Below are positions 15,740 to 24,392 of a DNA stretch of 49,169 nt, one piece after another. The notes under the pieces are model-generated. The model made no database searches. It was not told where the DNA came from and saw only the letters and a program-made list of their open reading frames with translations. Numbering within the stretch: the first letter of the stretch is position 1; every line of letters begins with the position of its first letter. The translations under genes were made by a program, and so were the position numbers. The DNA is from Methylococcales bacterium (lineage in GTDB: Bacteria; Pseudomonadota; Gammaproteobacteria; Methylococcales; Methylomonadaceae), in the NCBI GenBank assembly GCA_030654015.1, contig JAURYI010000129.1:1-49169 (forward strand), read 5' to 3'.

Positions 15740-17790
15740 GTTTATTTGATCACATCAAAAAACCTAAACCACCTGAAACCGCTACCACACCCAGCAGTTC
15801 AGCGTTTGCCAATATGGGCAAACCCGCTGAACCGATAGCCGAGACACCAGCGGTAGAAACAGCACCTGAATCAGTCGCTTCCGTAGGTTGGGGTGAGGTA
15901 CAAACCCCAACAACAACAACGACCGCCACCACGACAGAAACAAATGCTGACAACGCAACTGACCAGCATTTTTTTGTCGGTATCGACTTAGGCACAACCC
16001 ACTGCGTCCTATCTTACGCAGAAGCCAGCGACGATGAAGACGCGGAATTTTCTCAGCAAGTCATGGCGATTCCGCAATTGACCGCCTTGGGTATGGTTGA
16101 AGATAAAAATCAATTACCCTCATTCCTGTATCAAGCGCATGAAGCTGAAATAGGCGCGGGTGAAACTGCCTTACCGTGGACAAACAAACCCGAATATTTA
16201 GTCGGTGAAGTGGCGCGTAATCTGGGCAGCAAAACGCCGATACGTTTAGTATCGAGTGCGAAAAGCTGGTTATGTCATGCAGGTGTCGATTGCAAAGCCC
16301 CAATACTTCCCGCCGATGCACCCGAAGAAATCGAGCGCGTCTCTCCGTTTCAAGCCACCACCGCGTATTTACAACACATCCGTGATGCGTGGCAACACCA
16401 ACACCCAAACGCACCGCTATCTGAACAAGATTTAGTCATCACCGTCCCTGCGTCGTTTGATCCAGCGGCGCGGGAATTGACCGTAGAAGCCTCGCGTGCC
16501 GTCGGTTTACACCAAGCGATTCTATTAGAAGAACCGCAAGCCGCCGTTTACAGTTGGATAGAAAAAAGCCACGGCGAATGGCGCAAACAAGCGAAATGCG
16601 GCGATGTAATTTTAGTCATTGACGTAGGCGGCGGAACAACCGACTTATCATTAATCGCCGTCACCGAACAAAACGGCAATCTGGAACTGACCCGCGTAGC
16701 GGTCGGCGACCACATTTTATTAGGCGGCGACAACATGGATTTGGCATTGGCATACACCGTCAAAGCCAAACTGGAAAAAGACGGCAAACGTCTTGAGCCT
16801 TGGCAAATCCAAGCCCTAACCCACAGTTGCCGCGATGCCAAAGAAAAAATCTTCACCCAAGCCGATGTTGATAATATCCCGTTAGTGGTTGCCAATCGCG
16901 GTTCATCACTCATCGGCGGCACACTCCGCACCGAACTGACCCGCGAAGAAGTCAACCGCGTCTTAGTCGAAGGTTTCTTACCCAAAGTAGCCGCCAGTGA
17001 TAGACCCATCAGCCGTACCCGCGCAGGGTTACGCACCGCAGGTTTGCCGTATGCCCAAGATGCCGCCATTACGCGCCACTTAGCGGCATTCCTTGCGAAA
17101 CAGCAACAAGCCACTGACGATTTAAAGGACATAAACCTGCCCGAACACGCGACGTTCTTACACCCAACCGCCGTATTATTCAACGGCGGCGTATTAAAAG
17201 CCGATGTGTTAGCCAACCGTTTAATGGACGTATTAAACTCATGGTTACAGGCAGAACAAGCTCCCGAAGCTAGATTATTAGCAGGTGCGGATTTAGACTT
17301 AGCGGTTGCCAGAGGCGCGGCGTATTACAGCTTTGTTCGTCAAGGAAAAGGCGTGCGCATCAAAGGTGGCACAGCCGCCGCGTATTATGTCGGCATAGAA
17401 AGTGCAATGCCTGCTATTCCGGGTTTACCGCCTGAAATTGAAGCCCTATGTATCGCGCCGTTCGGCATGGAAGAAGGTACACAAAAAGAACTGCCCGATG
17501 ATGAATTCGGTTTGGTCATCGGCGAACCTGTACGTTTTCGGTTCTTCGCCTCCAATACCCGCCGTGACGACATTGTCGGCACACGTTTGGATTACTGGAC
17601 AGAAGACGAATTAAACGAATTGGATGAAATTGAAATTACCCTCGCCGAAGCCAATCGCCGCGCAGGTGAAGTCGTCCCCGTCCATCTACGCGCCGCCGTC
17701 ACCGAAGTCGGCACGCTGGAATTACACGCCGTGTCGCAAAAAGACGATGGACAGTGGAAAATTGAGTTTGATGTGCGGGCAGGGGAGTAA
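15736..17790 (+). CDS. Atypical Hsp70-family protein with N-terminal linker
   Basis: A 684-residue Hsp70-family ATPase. The first 75 or so residues are a low-complexity Ala/Pro/Thr linker (including TPTTTTTATTTE). The nucleotide-binding domain then begins with GIDLGTTHCVLSY (phosphate 1), has VIDVGGGTTDLSL (phosphate 2) and ends near FLHPTAVLFNGG. The last 130 residues give a shortened beta-type region, and no lid comparable to DnaK is apparent. Such proteins usually follow DUF2760 and are not general DnaK chaperones. Other genomes often have a second, longer Hsp70 gene (DUF3731 type) next; here it is missing, and the unrelated AAA/TOPRIM pair follows. Function is unknown. Confidence 0.85.
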   Translation: MSLFDHIKKPKPPETATTPSSSAFANMGKPAEPIAETPAVETAPESVASVGWGEVQTPTTTTTATTTETNADNATDQHFFVGIDLGTTHCVLSYAEASDDEDAEFSQQVMAIPQLTALGMVEDKNQLPSFLYQAHEAEIGAGETALPWTNKPEYLVGEVARNLGSKTPIRLVSSAKSWLCHAGVDCKAPILPADAPEEIERVSPFQATTAYLQHIRDAWQHQHPNAPLSEQDLVITVPASFDPAARELTVEASRAVGLHQAILLEEPQAAVYSWIEKSHGEWRKQAKCGDVILVIDVGGGTTDLSLIAVTEQNGNLELTRVAVGDHILLGGDNMDLALAYTVKAKLEKDGKRLEPWQIQALTHSCRDAKEKIFTQADVDNIPLVVANRGSSLIGGTLRTELTREEVNRVLVEGFLPKVAASDRPISRTRAGLRTAGLPYAQDAAITRHLAAFLAKQQQATDDLKDINLPEHATFLHPTAVLFNGGVLKADVLANRLMDVLNSWLQAEQAPEARLLAGADLDLAVARGAAYYSFVRQGKGVRIKGGTAAAYYVGIESAMPAIPGLPPEIEALCIAPFGMEEGTQKELPDDEFGLVIGEPVRFRFFASNTRRDDIVGTRLDYWTEDELNELDEIEITLAEANRRAGEVVPVHLRAAVTEVGTLELHAVSQKDDGQWKIEFDVRAGE

Positions 17791-17895
17791 GGGGCTAATG
17801 CCCTATATCTCTAGCGTTTAGCGCGTTAAATTAAAGCCTTCTGTGGTGTTTTACGATAGAATCCTGTAACCCTTTAGGCTTTTTGGCAAATTACT

Positions 17896-19107
17896 ATGGC
17901 ACTCTCACAAGTACGCATTAAATCCTTTAAGTCAATTGTCGATCAAACTATTGACTTAGGGCAATTAAATATATTTATAGGCACGAATGGCGCAGGTAAA
18001 AGTAATTTACTTGAAGCCATTGGTGTCTTGTCATGCGCTGTCGATGGACGAGTTGATTACAGTAAACTCGCTGATAGAGGGGCGCGTTTATCTGCTCCTG
18101 AGGTATTTAAAAGCTCATTTAAAAATTTAAAGCGTAAAAGCACTTTTTCATTGGATGCTAAATTTGGTGATTTAACGTATCACGCCAACATTAACGCGAA
18201 TAGTGATGCTGAGTTTATGTTTTCAGCTGAAAAAATTTGCAATACAAAAGGACAACTGGCAGGACGCAGTAACGCTGGAGTGACTATACATAAAGAATTG
18301 TTTGCCAAACTGCCGCCTCAACAAAGTATTGTGACAACCTTAGAATCTTTAGGTAGCTTTGAAGATATTGAACTAAAAGAACTTAAGAGACTGAAGCAAT
18401 ACGCAATTTATGCACCCTCTACGCCTATTTTGCGCGGTGTTTCGCCCGATGGTAGTAATAAAGAGCCTCTAGGTTTGTATGGTGGCAGCTTATCGAGTGC
18501 GTTGAGTGATGTTATTACAGATGCACATCAATTAACGGGCGACCATGATTTAAGTCGTTTTTTTAAGCTATTCGATTGGTTTGAGAGTATTGGAACAACC
18601 GATAATATTTCTACCAAATTGCAATCTAATCACCTGCATACGGGTAAAAAAGTGGTTAGTTATATTGATAAATATATGGGGATGAAATTTAATAATCTCT
18701 ATGCTTACGATGTCAGCGAAGGGGCTTTATACATTCTATTCATTTTGGTGTTGCTATTACACAAAAAAGCCCCGTCTTTATTTGCATTGGACAATGTTGA
18801 TAACGCATTAAATCCTGCTATGGTACGAGACATGATGAGACATATCATCTCACTCCTTGAAGTTATGCCTGAAAAACAGATTCTAATGACTACACATAAT
18901 CCTACTACCTTAGACGCAGTGGATTTATTTAATGACCAACATCGTTTATTTGTCGTAAAGCGTAACTCACAAGGTCATACCGAAGTTGAGCGTATTAAAC
19001 CACCCGCTGGATTTACCCGCGAGTCTTGGATAGAAAAACATGGTGGTATGCGGCTATCAGAAATTTGGTTATCAGGCGTTATCGGTGGTTTAGCGGAAGG
19101 TTTTTAA
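17896..19107 (+). CDS. ABC/SMC-type AAA ATPase of a putative defence pair
   Basis: A 403-residue ATPase of the AAA_21/OLD-like kind. Visible are Walker A GTNGAGKS (29-36), an ABC-signature-like SEG in YDVSEGALYIL (274-276), Walker B region LFALDNVDNALNP with D299, and a switch His in TTHNP (H334). N300 stands where ABC ATPases have the catalytic Glu, with D302 close by; this may be a family variant. The region between the nucleotide motifs is long and helical, as in OLD and Rad50-like ATPases. It ends directly before a TOPRIM-like gene. Codon use looks more AT-rich than in the flanking Hsp70 gene, which suggests transfer. It resembles ATPases of abortive-infection pairs such as RloA/RloB, but this has not been tested. 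Confidence 0.75.
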   Translation: MALSQVRIKSFKSIVDQTIDLGQLNIFIGTNGAGKSNLLEAIGVLSCAVDGRVDYSKLADRGARLSAPEVFKSSFKNLKRKSTFSLDAKFGDLTYHANINANSDAEFMFSAEKICNTKGQLAGRSNAGVTIHKELFAKLPPQQSIVTTLESLGSFEDIELKELKRLKQYAIYAPSTPILRGVSPDGSNKEPLGLYGGSLSSALSDVITDAHQLTGDHDLSRFFKLFDWFESIGTTDNISTKLQSNHLHTGKKVVSYIDKYMGMKFNNLYAYDVSEGALYILFILVLLLHKKAPSLFALDNVDNALNPAMVRDMMRHIISLLEVMPEKQILMTTHNPTTLDAVDLFNDQHRLFVVKRNSQGHTEVERIKPPAGFTRESWIEKHGGMRLSEIWLSGVIGGLAEGF

Positions 19108-19782
19108 ATGGCTGAGAAGATTTTTCTGCTGGTTTGCGAAGGTGAAACGGATGTGTATATTTTTCAAGCCTTAGCAGCACACCTTTCCAACTCTGAAACA
19201 CAACTTACGATTACCTCGCTTGCTCCTCAACACGATGCCACTAGCGGAACTTATGGAAGTCATGGTTATGGTGATGTTCTTAATTGGTGTTTAGCTTATC
19301 GTGATAAAGTGCAAATGTTGATTGATTTTAAGGGCGCAGAATCTATGTTAATACAAATGGATACCGATATTGCTCAACAAGCCAACCCCGATTGCACAAC
19401 GCAAGGTCATTCTGCTAGACACTGTTGTCAGGAAAAACTCAGCGAACGGCTAGGTACTGCGCAAGAGCCACCACGTTGCCACTACATTCTTCCCACACAA
19501 AATACTGAAACTTGGTTGCTTGCTAGTCACAATTTCTCTGCGCTAAGTGAAAACTTGAACGTAATAAGCGATTTTGAGCAGATTACTAACACAGAACAAC
19601 GACTTATCGCGCTTGGCTATAAGAGTAAAAAGGGCGTTAATAAAAATGCACCAAGAAGATTTAATAAAAGACCTGCTACCCAATATAAAAGACATGGCAA
19701 GCAACTTACCAGCAATCTAGCTCTTGCAAGACAACGATGCGCTGAGTTGGAACACTTATGCTTTTTATTTGAGAATACTTAA
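19108..19782 (+). CDS. TOPRIM-like RloB/DUF4276-type putative nuclease partner
   Basis: A 224-residue protein that begins immediately after the ATPase stop codon. The N-terminus LLVCEGETDVYIF has the TOPRIM-type glutamate (E11), and LIQMDTD (D85, D87) is the metal-binding DxD. NTETWLLAS matches a conserved segment of DUF4276/RloB-like proteins. A Cys/His cluster (DCTTQGHSARHCCQ) and a basic stretch near the C-terminus (KKGVNKNAPRRFNKRP) may bind metal or nucleic acid. Together with the ATPase it recalls a split OLD nuclease. The expected role is ATP-controlled nucleic-acid cleavage in phage defence; the activity is inferred, not shown. Confidence 0.7.
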   Translation: MAEKIFLLVCEGETDVYIFQALAAHLSNSETQLTITSLAPQHDATSGTYGSHGYGDVLNWCLAYRDKVQMLIDFKGAESMLIQMDTDIAQQANPDCTTQGHSARHCCQEKLSERLGTAQEPPRCHYILPTQNTETWLLASHNFSALSENLNVISDFEQITNTEQRLIALGYKSKKGVNKNAPRRFNKRPATQYKRHGKQLTSNLALARQRCAELEHLCFLFENT

Positions 19783-19799
19783 ATATTAATGGCTTGCTC

Positions 19800-20483
19800 T
19801 CATGGAGTGACTTTCACCACATGACCATCATCCATTTGCGCTATGCGGTCGGCGAATTCAAAAATGCGGGCATCGTGGGTGACGATGACTAGGGCGCGGT
19901 CTTCGTGTAAGGCGACTTCTTTTAATAAGTTCATGACATTATGCCCGCTGACGTGGTCTAACGCGCTGGTGGGTTCGTCGCAGACGATTAACCGTGGGCT
20001 GTGAATCAGTGCGCGGGCAATGGCGACTCGTTGTTGTTGTCCGCCTGATAGTTGTGAGGGGAAGGATTTCCAGCGGTCGCCTAAACCGACTTGTTCCAAT
20101 ACTTTAATGGCTTTGCGCTCTGCTTCGGCGCGTTTCACACCGTTGATAATCAGCGGAATGGAGACATTTTCAGCGGCATTGAGTGAGGGTAATAAATTAA
20201 ACGCCTGAAACACAAAGCCGATATTTTTGGCACGAAACTGGAGTTTATCTTTGCTGCGCATGGCGTTGACGTTTTCGCCGAACAGTTCACAGATACCTGA
20301 ATCCTGATCCAGTATGCCCGCTATCACGGAAATTAACGTCGTCTTGCCGCAACCAGAGGGCCCGACCAGCATCATTAATTCGCCCAGCTTGATGGTTAAG
20401 TCGATGCCGTTGAGCGCGACGACTTTCTGCCCTCCTGTATCATAAATTTTAACCAGTTTTTCACAACGAACGGCATCAACCAT
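19800..20483 (-). CDS. ABC transporter ATP-binding protein (LolD/MacB/DevA class)
   Basis: A 227-residue ATPase with Walker A GPSGCGKT, signature LSGGQQQRVA, Walker B LIVCDEPTSALD and switch VTHDARIFE. This class powers FtsX-type permeases that extrude lipids, lipoproteins or polypeptides, or act mechanically across the envelope. It starts 2 bp after the permease gene and is certainly paired with it. It ends 17 bp from the convergent TOPRIM gene, with no clear terminator between them. Confidence 0.93.
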   Translation of the reverse strand: MVDAVRCEKLVKIYDTGGQKVVALNGIDLTIKLGELMMLVGPSGCGKTTLISVIAGILDQDSGICELFGENVNAMRSKDKLQFRAKNIGFVFQAFNLLPSLNAAENVSIPLIINGVKRAEAERKAIKVLEQVGLGDRWKSFPSQLSGGQQQRVAIARALIHSPRLIVCDEPTSALDHVSGHNVMNLLKEVALHEDRALVIVTHDARIFEFADRIAQMDDGHVVKVTP

Positions 20484-20485
20484 AA

Positions 20486-21640
20486 TCAGCTCTTAAATAC
20501 GATGGCAGGTTCTAAACGCATGACTTTTAGAATGCTGATGAACGCGGCGAGCATACAGATAATGCTCACGCCCGCACCGCTGAATACCAGCAGTTGCCAC
20601 GGAAATTTGAACGCTAAAATGGTGTGGCGCATGGCGTAGCCGAATAACGCGGTTAAGCCCACGCCCATGCCGTAACCGATACTGCCGACTAATACGGCTT
20701 GTAATAAAATCATGCGTAATAATGTCCAGTTGCTGGTTCCCATGGCTTTTAATACCCCGAATTGGCGGATATTTTCCAGTGTGAAGCTATAAAAAGTTTG
20801 TCCTGCAATTGCCGCACCGACAATAAAACCTAATAGTACCGAGATACCAAAGTTAATCGGTATGCCTGTGTTTTTTATGAAATAGTTATAGGTTATATCC
20901 ATAAATTCTTGTTGCGTATAGGCGGCTAAGCCAGTTTTTTCTCGAATGCGGCGCGTAAGCTCGTCTAAATCTTGCCCTTTGATGGCTTTGACGAGGACAA
21001 ACGACAATAATTTACGCTCTTTGGGTGCGTAGCTTTTCGCGCGGGAATAGGTGGTGTAGATGACAGGTTGGGATTGAAAGGTGCGGGTTACTTTAGCGAT
21101 ACCGACAATAATGGCGCGATGGTCATTGAGTTCCAGACTGTCACCTATTTTTAGCGGTATTTTTTTGCCGTCCGCATCCAGCTTACTGAGCTTTTCATTC
21201 AGACCATCAATATCAATAATCACGCCATCACTACGACGCAAATCGCTGATATTGCCTTGTAACATAATCGGCGGCCCGCCAATCAGCGTGGTGTCATCCA
21301 AACCGATGACGTTACAGGTTTGAAATGCGCCATCGGCAAGCCGTGCTTTTAATAAACCTTTATACATCGGCATTGCCCACGCCACGCCTGAAATGCCGCG
21401 TACTCGATACAGTTCGGTATCTTGCAGGGGTTTAATATCATCAACAAACTGGACTTTTTCATCCATCACCCAAATATCAGGTAAACCTGTATCAGAAATA
21501 AAACTGTAAGTGCGGGCGAGTATCCCCATAAAAATCGCGGGTTGTTGGGTCATAATCAGCGAGGCAAAGGTCAGCCCCATGACGATACCCAAGTATTTAC
21601 CTGTATCGCCCATTAACATTTTTAAGGCTATGTGATTCAT
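20486..21640 (-). CDS. ABC transporter permease, FtsX/DevC-like
   Basis: A 384-residue permease with an N-terminal membrane segment (about 15-38), a large periplasmic domain (about 45-270) and three C-terminal segments (about 275-300, 322-345 and 350-375). This is the four-helix FtsX/MacB topology. FGVLKAMGTSNWTLLRMILLQA is the typical coupling helix. It shares an operon with the ATPase. No membrane-fusion protein (HlyD/DevB type) or TolC-like gene adjoins it, so the substrate and any outer-membrane route are unknown. It is divergent from pmbA across a 195-bp gap. Confidence 0.88.
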   Translation of the reverse strand: MNHIALKMLMGDTGKYLGIVMGLTFASLIMTQQPAIFMGILARTYSFISDTGLPDIWVMDEKVQFVDDIKPLQDTELYRVRGISGVAWAMPMYKGLLKARLADGAFQTCNVIGLDDTTLIGGPPIMLQGNISDLRRSDGVIIDIDGLNEKLSKLDADGKKIPLKIGDSLELNDHRAIIVGIAKVTRTFQSQPVIYTTYSRAKSYAPKERKLLSFVLVKAIKGQDLDELTRRIREKTGLAAYTQQEFMDITYNYFIKNTGIPINFGISVLLGFIVGAAIAGQTFYSFTLENIRQFGVLKAMGTSNWTLLRMILLQAVLVGSIGYGMGVGLTALFGYAMRHTILAFKFPWQLLVFSGAGVSIICMLAAFISILKVMRLEPAIVFKS

Positions 21641-21835
21641 TATTGAGTCGGTGCAGGAAGTGTGAGAGGTGCATCATGCGATGAATGATGCCGCTTGCGG
21701 TGCTGTAATGATTTTATAGTGTTGCGGGTGTGATAACAAGGCGGAGGGCTTGTTGTGCTAAAAACCCATGAAAGCCCGTGCTGATATTGCTATCATGACA
21801 CATTAAGCGTTTAACCAACCCAGACAGAGAATAAC

Positions 21836-23167
21836 GTGCAGAATCCAGAATTAATGAATCAGTTAAAAAATACCGTGCAGTCCATTTTGGATGAAGCTAA
21901 ACAACAGGGTGCGAGTGCGGCGGAAGCAGGGCTTAGTTTGCAGGACGGTTTATCCGTTACTGCGCGCTTGGGCGAAGTGGAAACCATTGAACATGATTGC
22001 AGCCAGAATTTAGGCGTAACCGTGTATTTCGGGCAATGCAAAGGCTCAGCAAGCAGTACCGATTTATCCCCTGAATCCATTAAAGAAACCGTGCGGGCGG
22101 CGTGCAGTATTGCGCGTTATACCAGCCCCGACCAATACGCAGGACTGCCTGATAAAGATTTGTTAGCGACTGAATTTCCTGATTTGGATTTATATCATCC
22201 GTGGAATATCAGTGCCGATGAAGCCATCGCCTTAGCCATTGAATGCGAAAACGCGGCGCGGTTTTATGATGCCGATATTAGCAATTCGGAAGGCGCGACC
22301 GTCAATAGTCATCAAGGTATCAGCGTGATGGGTAATAGTCTGGATTTTTTGCAAGGGCGATTATCTACCCGCCATTCCTTAAGTTGTTCGGTATTAGGGC
22401 AACGCGGCGACAGTATGCAGCGTGATTATTGGTATACCGTTGCCCGAAATGCGCAGTGTTTGGAAGCGGCGGTTGATGTCGGCAAAAAAGCCGCCGAGCG
22501 CACCTTGCGCCGTTTAAACGCGCAATCATTAAGCACCCGTCAATGCCCTGTATTATTTTGTGCGGAAATGGCTGGCGGGTTATTGGGTTCATTATGTGGC
22601 GCGATTAGTGGCGGTAATTTATACCGTAAATCGACGTTTTTATTGGATGCCTTAGGCACACAAATTTTCCCTGACTTTATTCATATCTACGAACAGCCGC
22701 ATTTATTGGGTGCGTTAGGCAGTTCGATTTATGACGGTGAAGGTGTGGCAACGCAAGCGCGTGATTTAGTGCGTGACGGCGTGTTGCAAGGTTATATTTT
22801 AAGCACTTATTCAGCGCGTAAACTGGGCTTGCGCAGTACGGGTAATGCAGGCGGCGTACATAATTTAACCATTACGCCCAGCGATTCAGATTTTGACGCA
22901 TTATTAAGACAAATGAACACAGGTTTATTGGTCACGGAATTAATGGGGCAGGGCGTGAATATGGTGACAGGTGATTATTCACGCGGTGCGGCAGGTTTTT
23001 GGGTAGAAAACGGCGTGATTCAATACCCTGTCGAAGAAATTACCATCGCAGGTAATTTAAAAACCATGTTTAAAAATATCGTCGCTATCGGTAACGATGT
23101 GGATTATCGCGGTAACACCCGCACAGGGTCGATATTGGTCGAGCAGATGTCGATTGCAGGGCAGTAA
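21836..23167 (+). CDS. pmbA: TldE/PmbA, partner of the TldD metalloprotease
   Basis: A 443-residue protein of the TldE family. TldD and TldE form a heterodimeric protease that degrades unfolded peptides and matures microcin B17-type peptides; TldE itself lacks the zinc site. Family marks are EDGLSVTAR-like start residues, SSTDLSPESI, GGLLGSLCGAISGG, DGEGVATQARDLV and GNAGGVHNLTI. The length is normal. The start is a GTG at 21836, supported by AGAGA a few bases upstream; an in-frame ATG at 21854 is possible. TldD is not encoded in the window. A possible link to the SagB-type enzyme through ribosomal peptides is speculative. Confidence 0.93.
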   Translation: MQNPELMNQLKNTVQSILDEAKQQGASAAEAGLSLQDGLSVTARLGEVETIEHDCSQNLGVTVYFGQCKGSASSTDLSPESIKETVRAACSIARYTSPDQYAGLPDKDLLATEFPDLDLYHPWNISADEAIALAIECENAARFYDADISNSEGATVNSHQGISVMGNSLDFLQGRLSTRHSLSCSVLGQRGDSMQRDYWYTVARNAQCLEAAVDVGKKAAERTLRRLNAQSLSTRQCPVLFCAEMAGGLLGSLCGAISGGNLYRKSTFLLDALGTQIFPDFIHIYEQPHLLGALGSSIYDGEGVATQARDLVRDGVLQGYILSTYSARKLGLRSTGNAGGVHNLTITPSDSDFDALLRQMNTGLLVTELMGQGVNMVTGDYSRGAAGFWVENGVIQYPVEEITIAGNLKTMFKNIVAIGNDVDYRGNTRTGSILVEQMSIAGQ

Positions 23168-23171
23168 ACCT

Positions 23172-23311
23172 GTAGGTCGGAATAAGCTCACACAAGCGTA
23201 GCGAAGTGTGGGCGTTTCCGACAAAATGGTAGTACACAGGTTTGGTGTTATAACTGCGTTGTCGGAAACGCCTATTTTCGCTCCCGCTCAAACAGGCTTA
23301 TTCCGACCTAC
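23172..23311. repeat. 140-bp nested palindromic element
   Basis: The outer arms gtaggtcggaataagc (23172-23187) and gcttattccgacctac (23296-23311) are a perfect 16-bp inverted repeat. Inside is a second perfect 14-bp pair, ggcgtttccgacaa (23211-23224) and ttgtcggaaacgcc (23259-23272). The element lies between convergent pmbA and pyrD. It has no coding capacity and resembles dispersed REP/MITE-type palindromes. It may serve as a bidirectional terminator. Confidence 0.8.
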
Positions 23312-23340
23312 GGAACTACGGAACTGGCAGTCCTATTTTT

Positions 23341-24354
23341 CTACAATACCTTGACAATATCCGCTATCAACTCAGGGCCTCGATAAATCAAGCCGCTGTA
23401 AATTTGTACCAGACTCGCACCAGCGGCTAATTTTTCTTGTGCGTCTTCCGCTGTCAAAATCCCACCAGCGGCGATAATCGGTAATTTACCGTTAAATTCA
23501 GCCGCCAAACCACGCACCACGCGCGTGGCTTTGTCTTTCACAGGTGCGCCGCTCAAGCCGCCTGTTTCTTGTCCTAATGGATGATTGGCAACTGCATCAC
23601 GGGTAATGGTGGTGTTAGTAGCAATCACCGCGTCGATGGAAAACTCCATTAAAAGGTTCGCAATGTGGGTAATTTCTTCGTCAGTTAAATCAGGGGCGAT
23701 TTTTACCGCAATCGGTACATAACGCCCGTGTTGCTGTTCCAGAGTTAATTGTTCTGCTTTTAATGCCGCTAACAAACTTTTGATTTCATCGCCTTGTTGT
23801 AATTGGCGCAGGTTTTTGGTGTTGGGCGAGGAAATGTTGATAGTGATGTAACTGGCGAATGGGTAGGCTTTGCGTAAGCCGATTAAATAATCATCGGTCG
23901 CATTTTCAATCGGGGTATCGGCATTTTTACCGATATTAATACCCAGAATGCCTTGATAATGACTGCGCTGAACTTGTTCCAGCAAATGGTCGATACCCAG
24001 ATTATTAAAGCCCATGCGGTTAATAATCGCTTCGTGTTCGGGTAGTCTGAATAAGCGTGGTTTGGGATTACCAGCTTGCGGGCGCGGCGTTACCGTACCG
24101 ATTTCGACAAAGCCAAAACCTAAGGCGGCGAGCGCGTCAATATAATCGCCGTTTTTATCCAAACCAGCGGCAAGTCCGACGGGATTTTTAAAGGTTAAAC
24201 CCATGACGGTGACGGGTTTATCGGCAATACTGGGATAAAGCAGTTTGTTTAAGCCTGTGGCTTGCGTGACGTTTAATAGTTTTAGCGTGATTTCGTGCGC
24301 AGTTTCAGGGTCTAGGGAAAACAGCAGCGGACGTAATAAGGGGTATAGATTCAT
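23341..24354 (-). CDS. pyrD: Dihydroorotate dehydrogenase (quinone), class 2
   Basis: A 337-residue FMN enzyme of de novo pyrimidine synthesis that oxidises dihydroorotate to orotate and passes electrons to quinone at the inner membrane. The class-2 N-terminal helix ([21 protein letters not shown]), [32 protein letters not shown] (with the catalytic Ser) and GGLSGAPVK are all present. The length equals E. coli PyrD. It lies 38 bp after thiO on the same strand and may be co-transcribed. Confidence 0.97.
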   Translation of the reverse strand: MNLYPLLRPLLFSLDPETAHEITLKLLNVTQATGLNKLLYPSIADKPVTVMGLTFKNPVGLAAGLDKNGDYIDALAALGFGFVEIGTVTPRPQAGNPKPRLFRLPEHEAIINRMGFNNLGIDHLLEQVQRSHYQGILGINIGKNADTPIENATDDYLIGLRKAYPFASYITINISSPNTKNLRQLQQGDEIKSLLAALKAEQLTLEQQHGRYVPIAVKIAPDLTDEEITHIANLLMEFSIDAVIATNTTITRDAVANHPLGQETGGLSGAPVKDKATRVVRGLAAEFNGKLPIIAAGGILTAEDAQEKLAAGASLVQIYSGLIYRGPELIADIVKVL

Positions 24355-24392
24355 AAGTTTATTTTTTGGTAGATTTGGATGAGTGCAGGTGC

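Noticed and set aside
16548-17216. Long antisense open frame (222 codons) inside the Hsp70 gene
   Set aside because: It lies opposite conserved ATPase motifs, has no ribosome-binding site and is Ser/Arg-rich in the way of a shadow frame.
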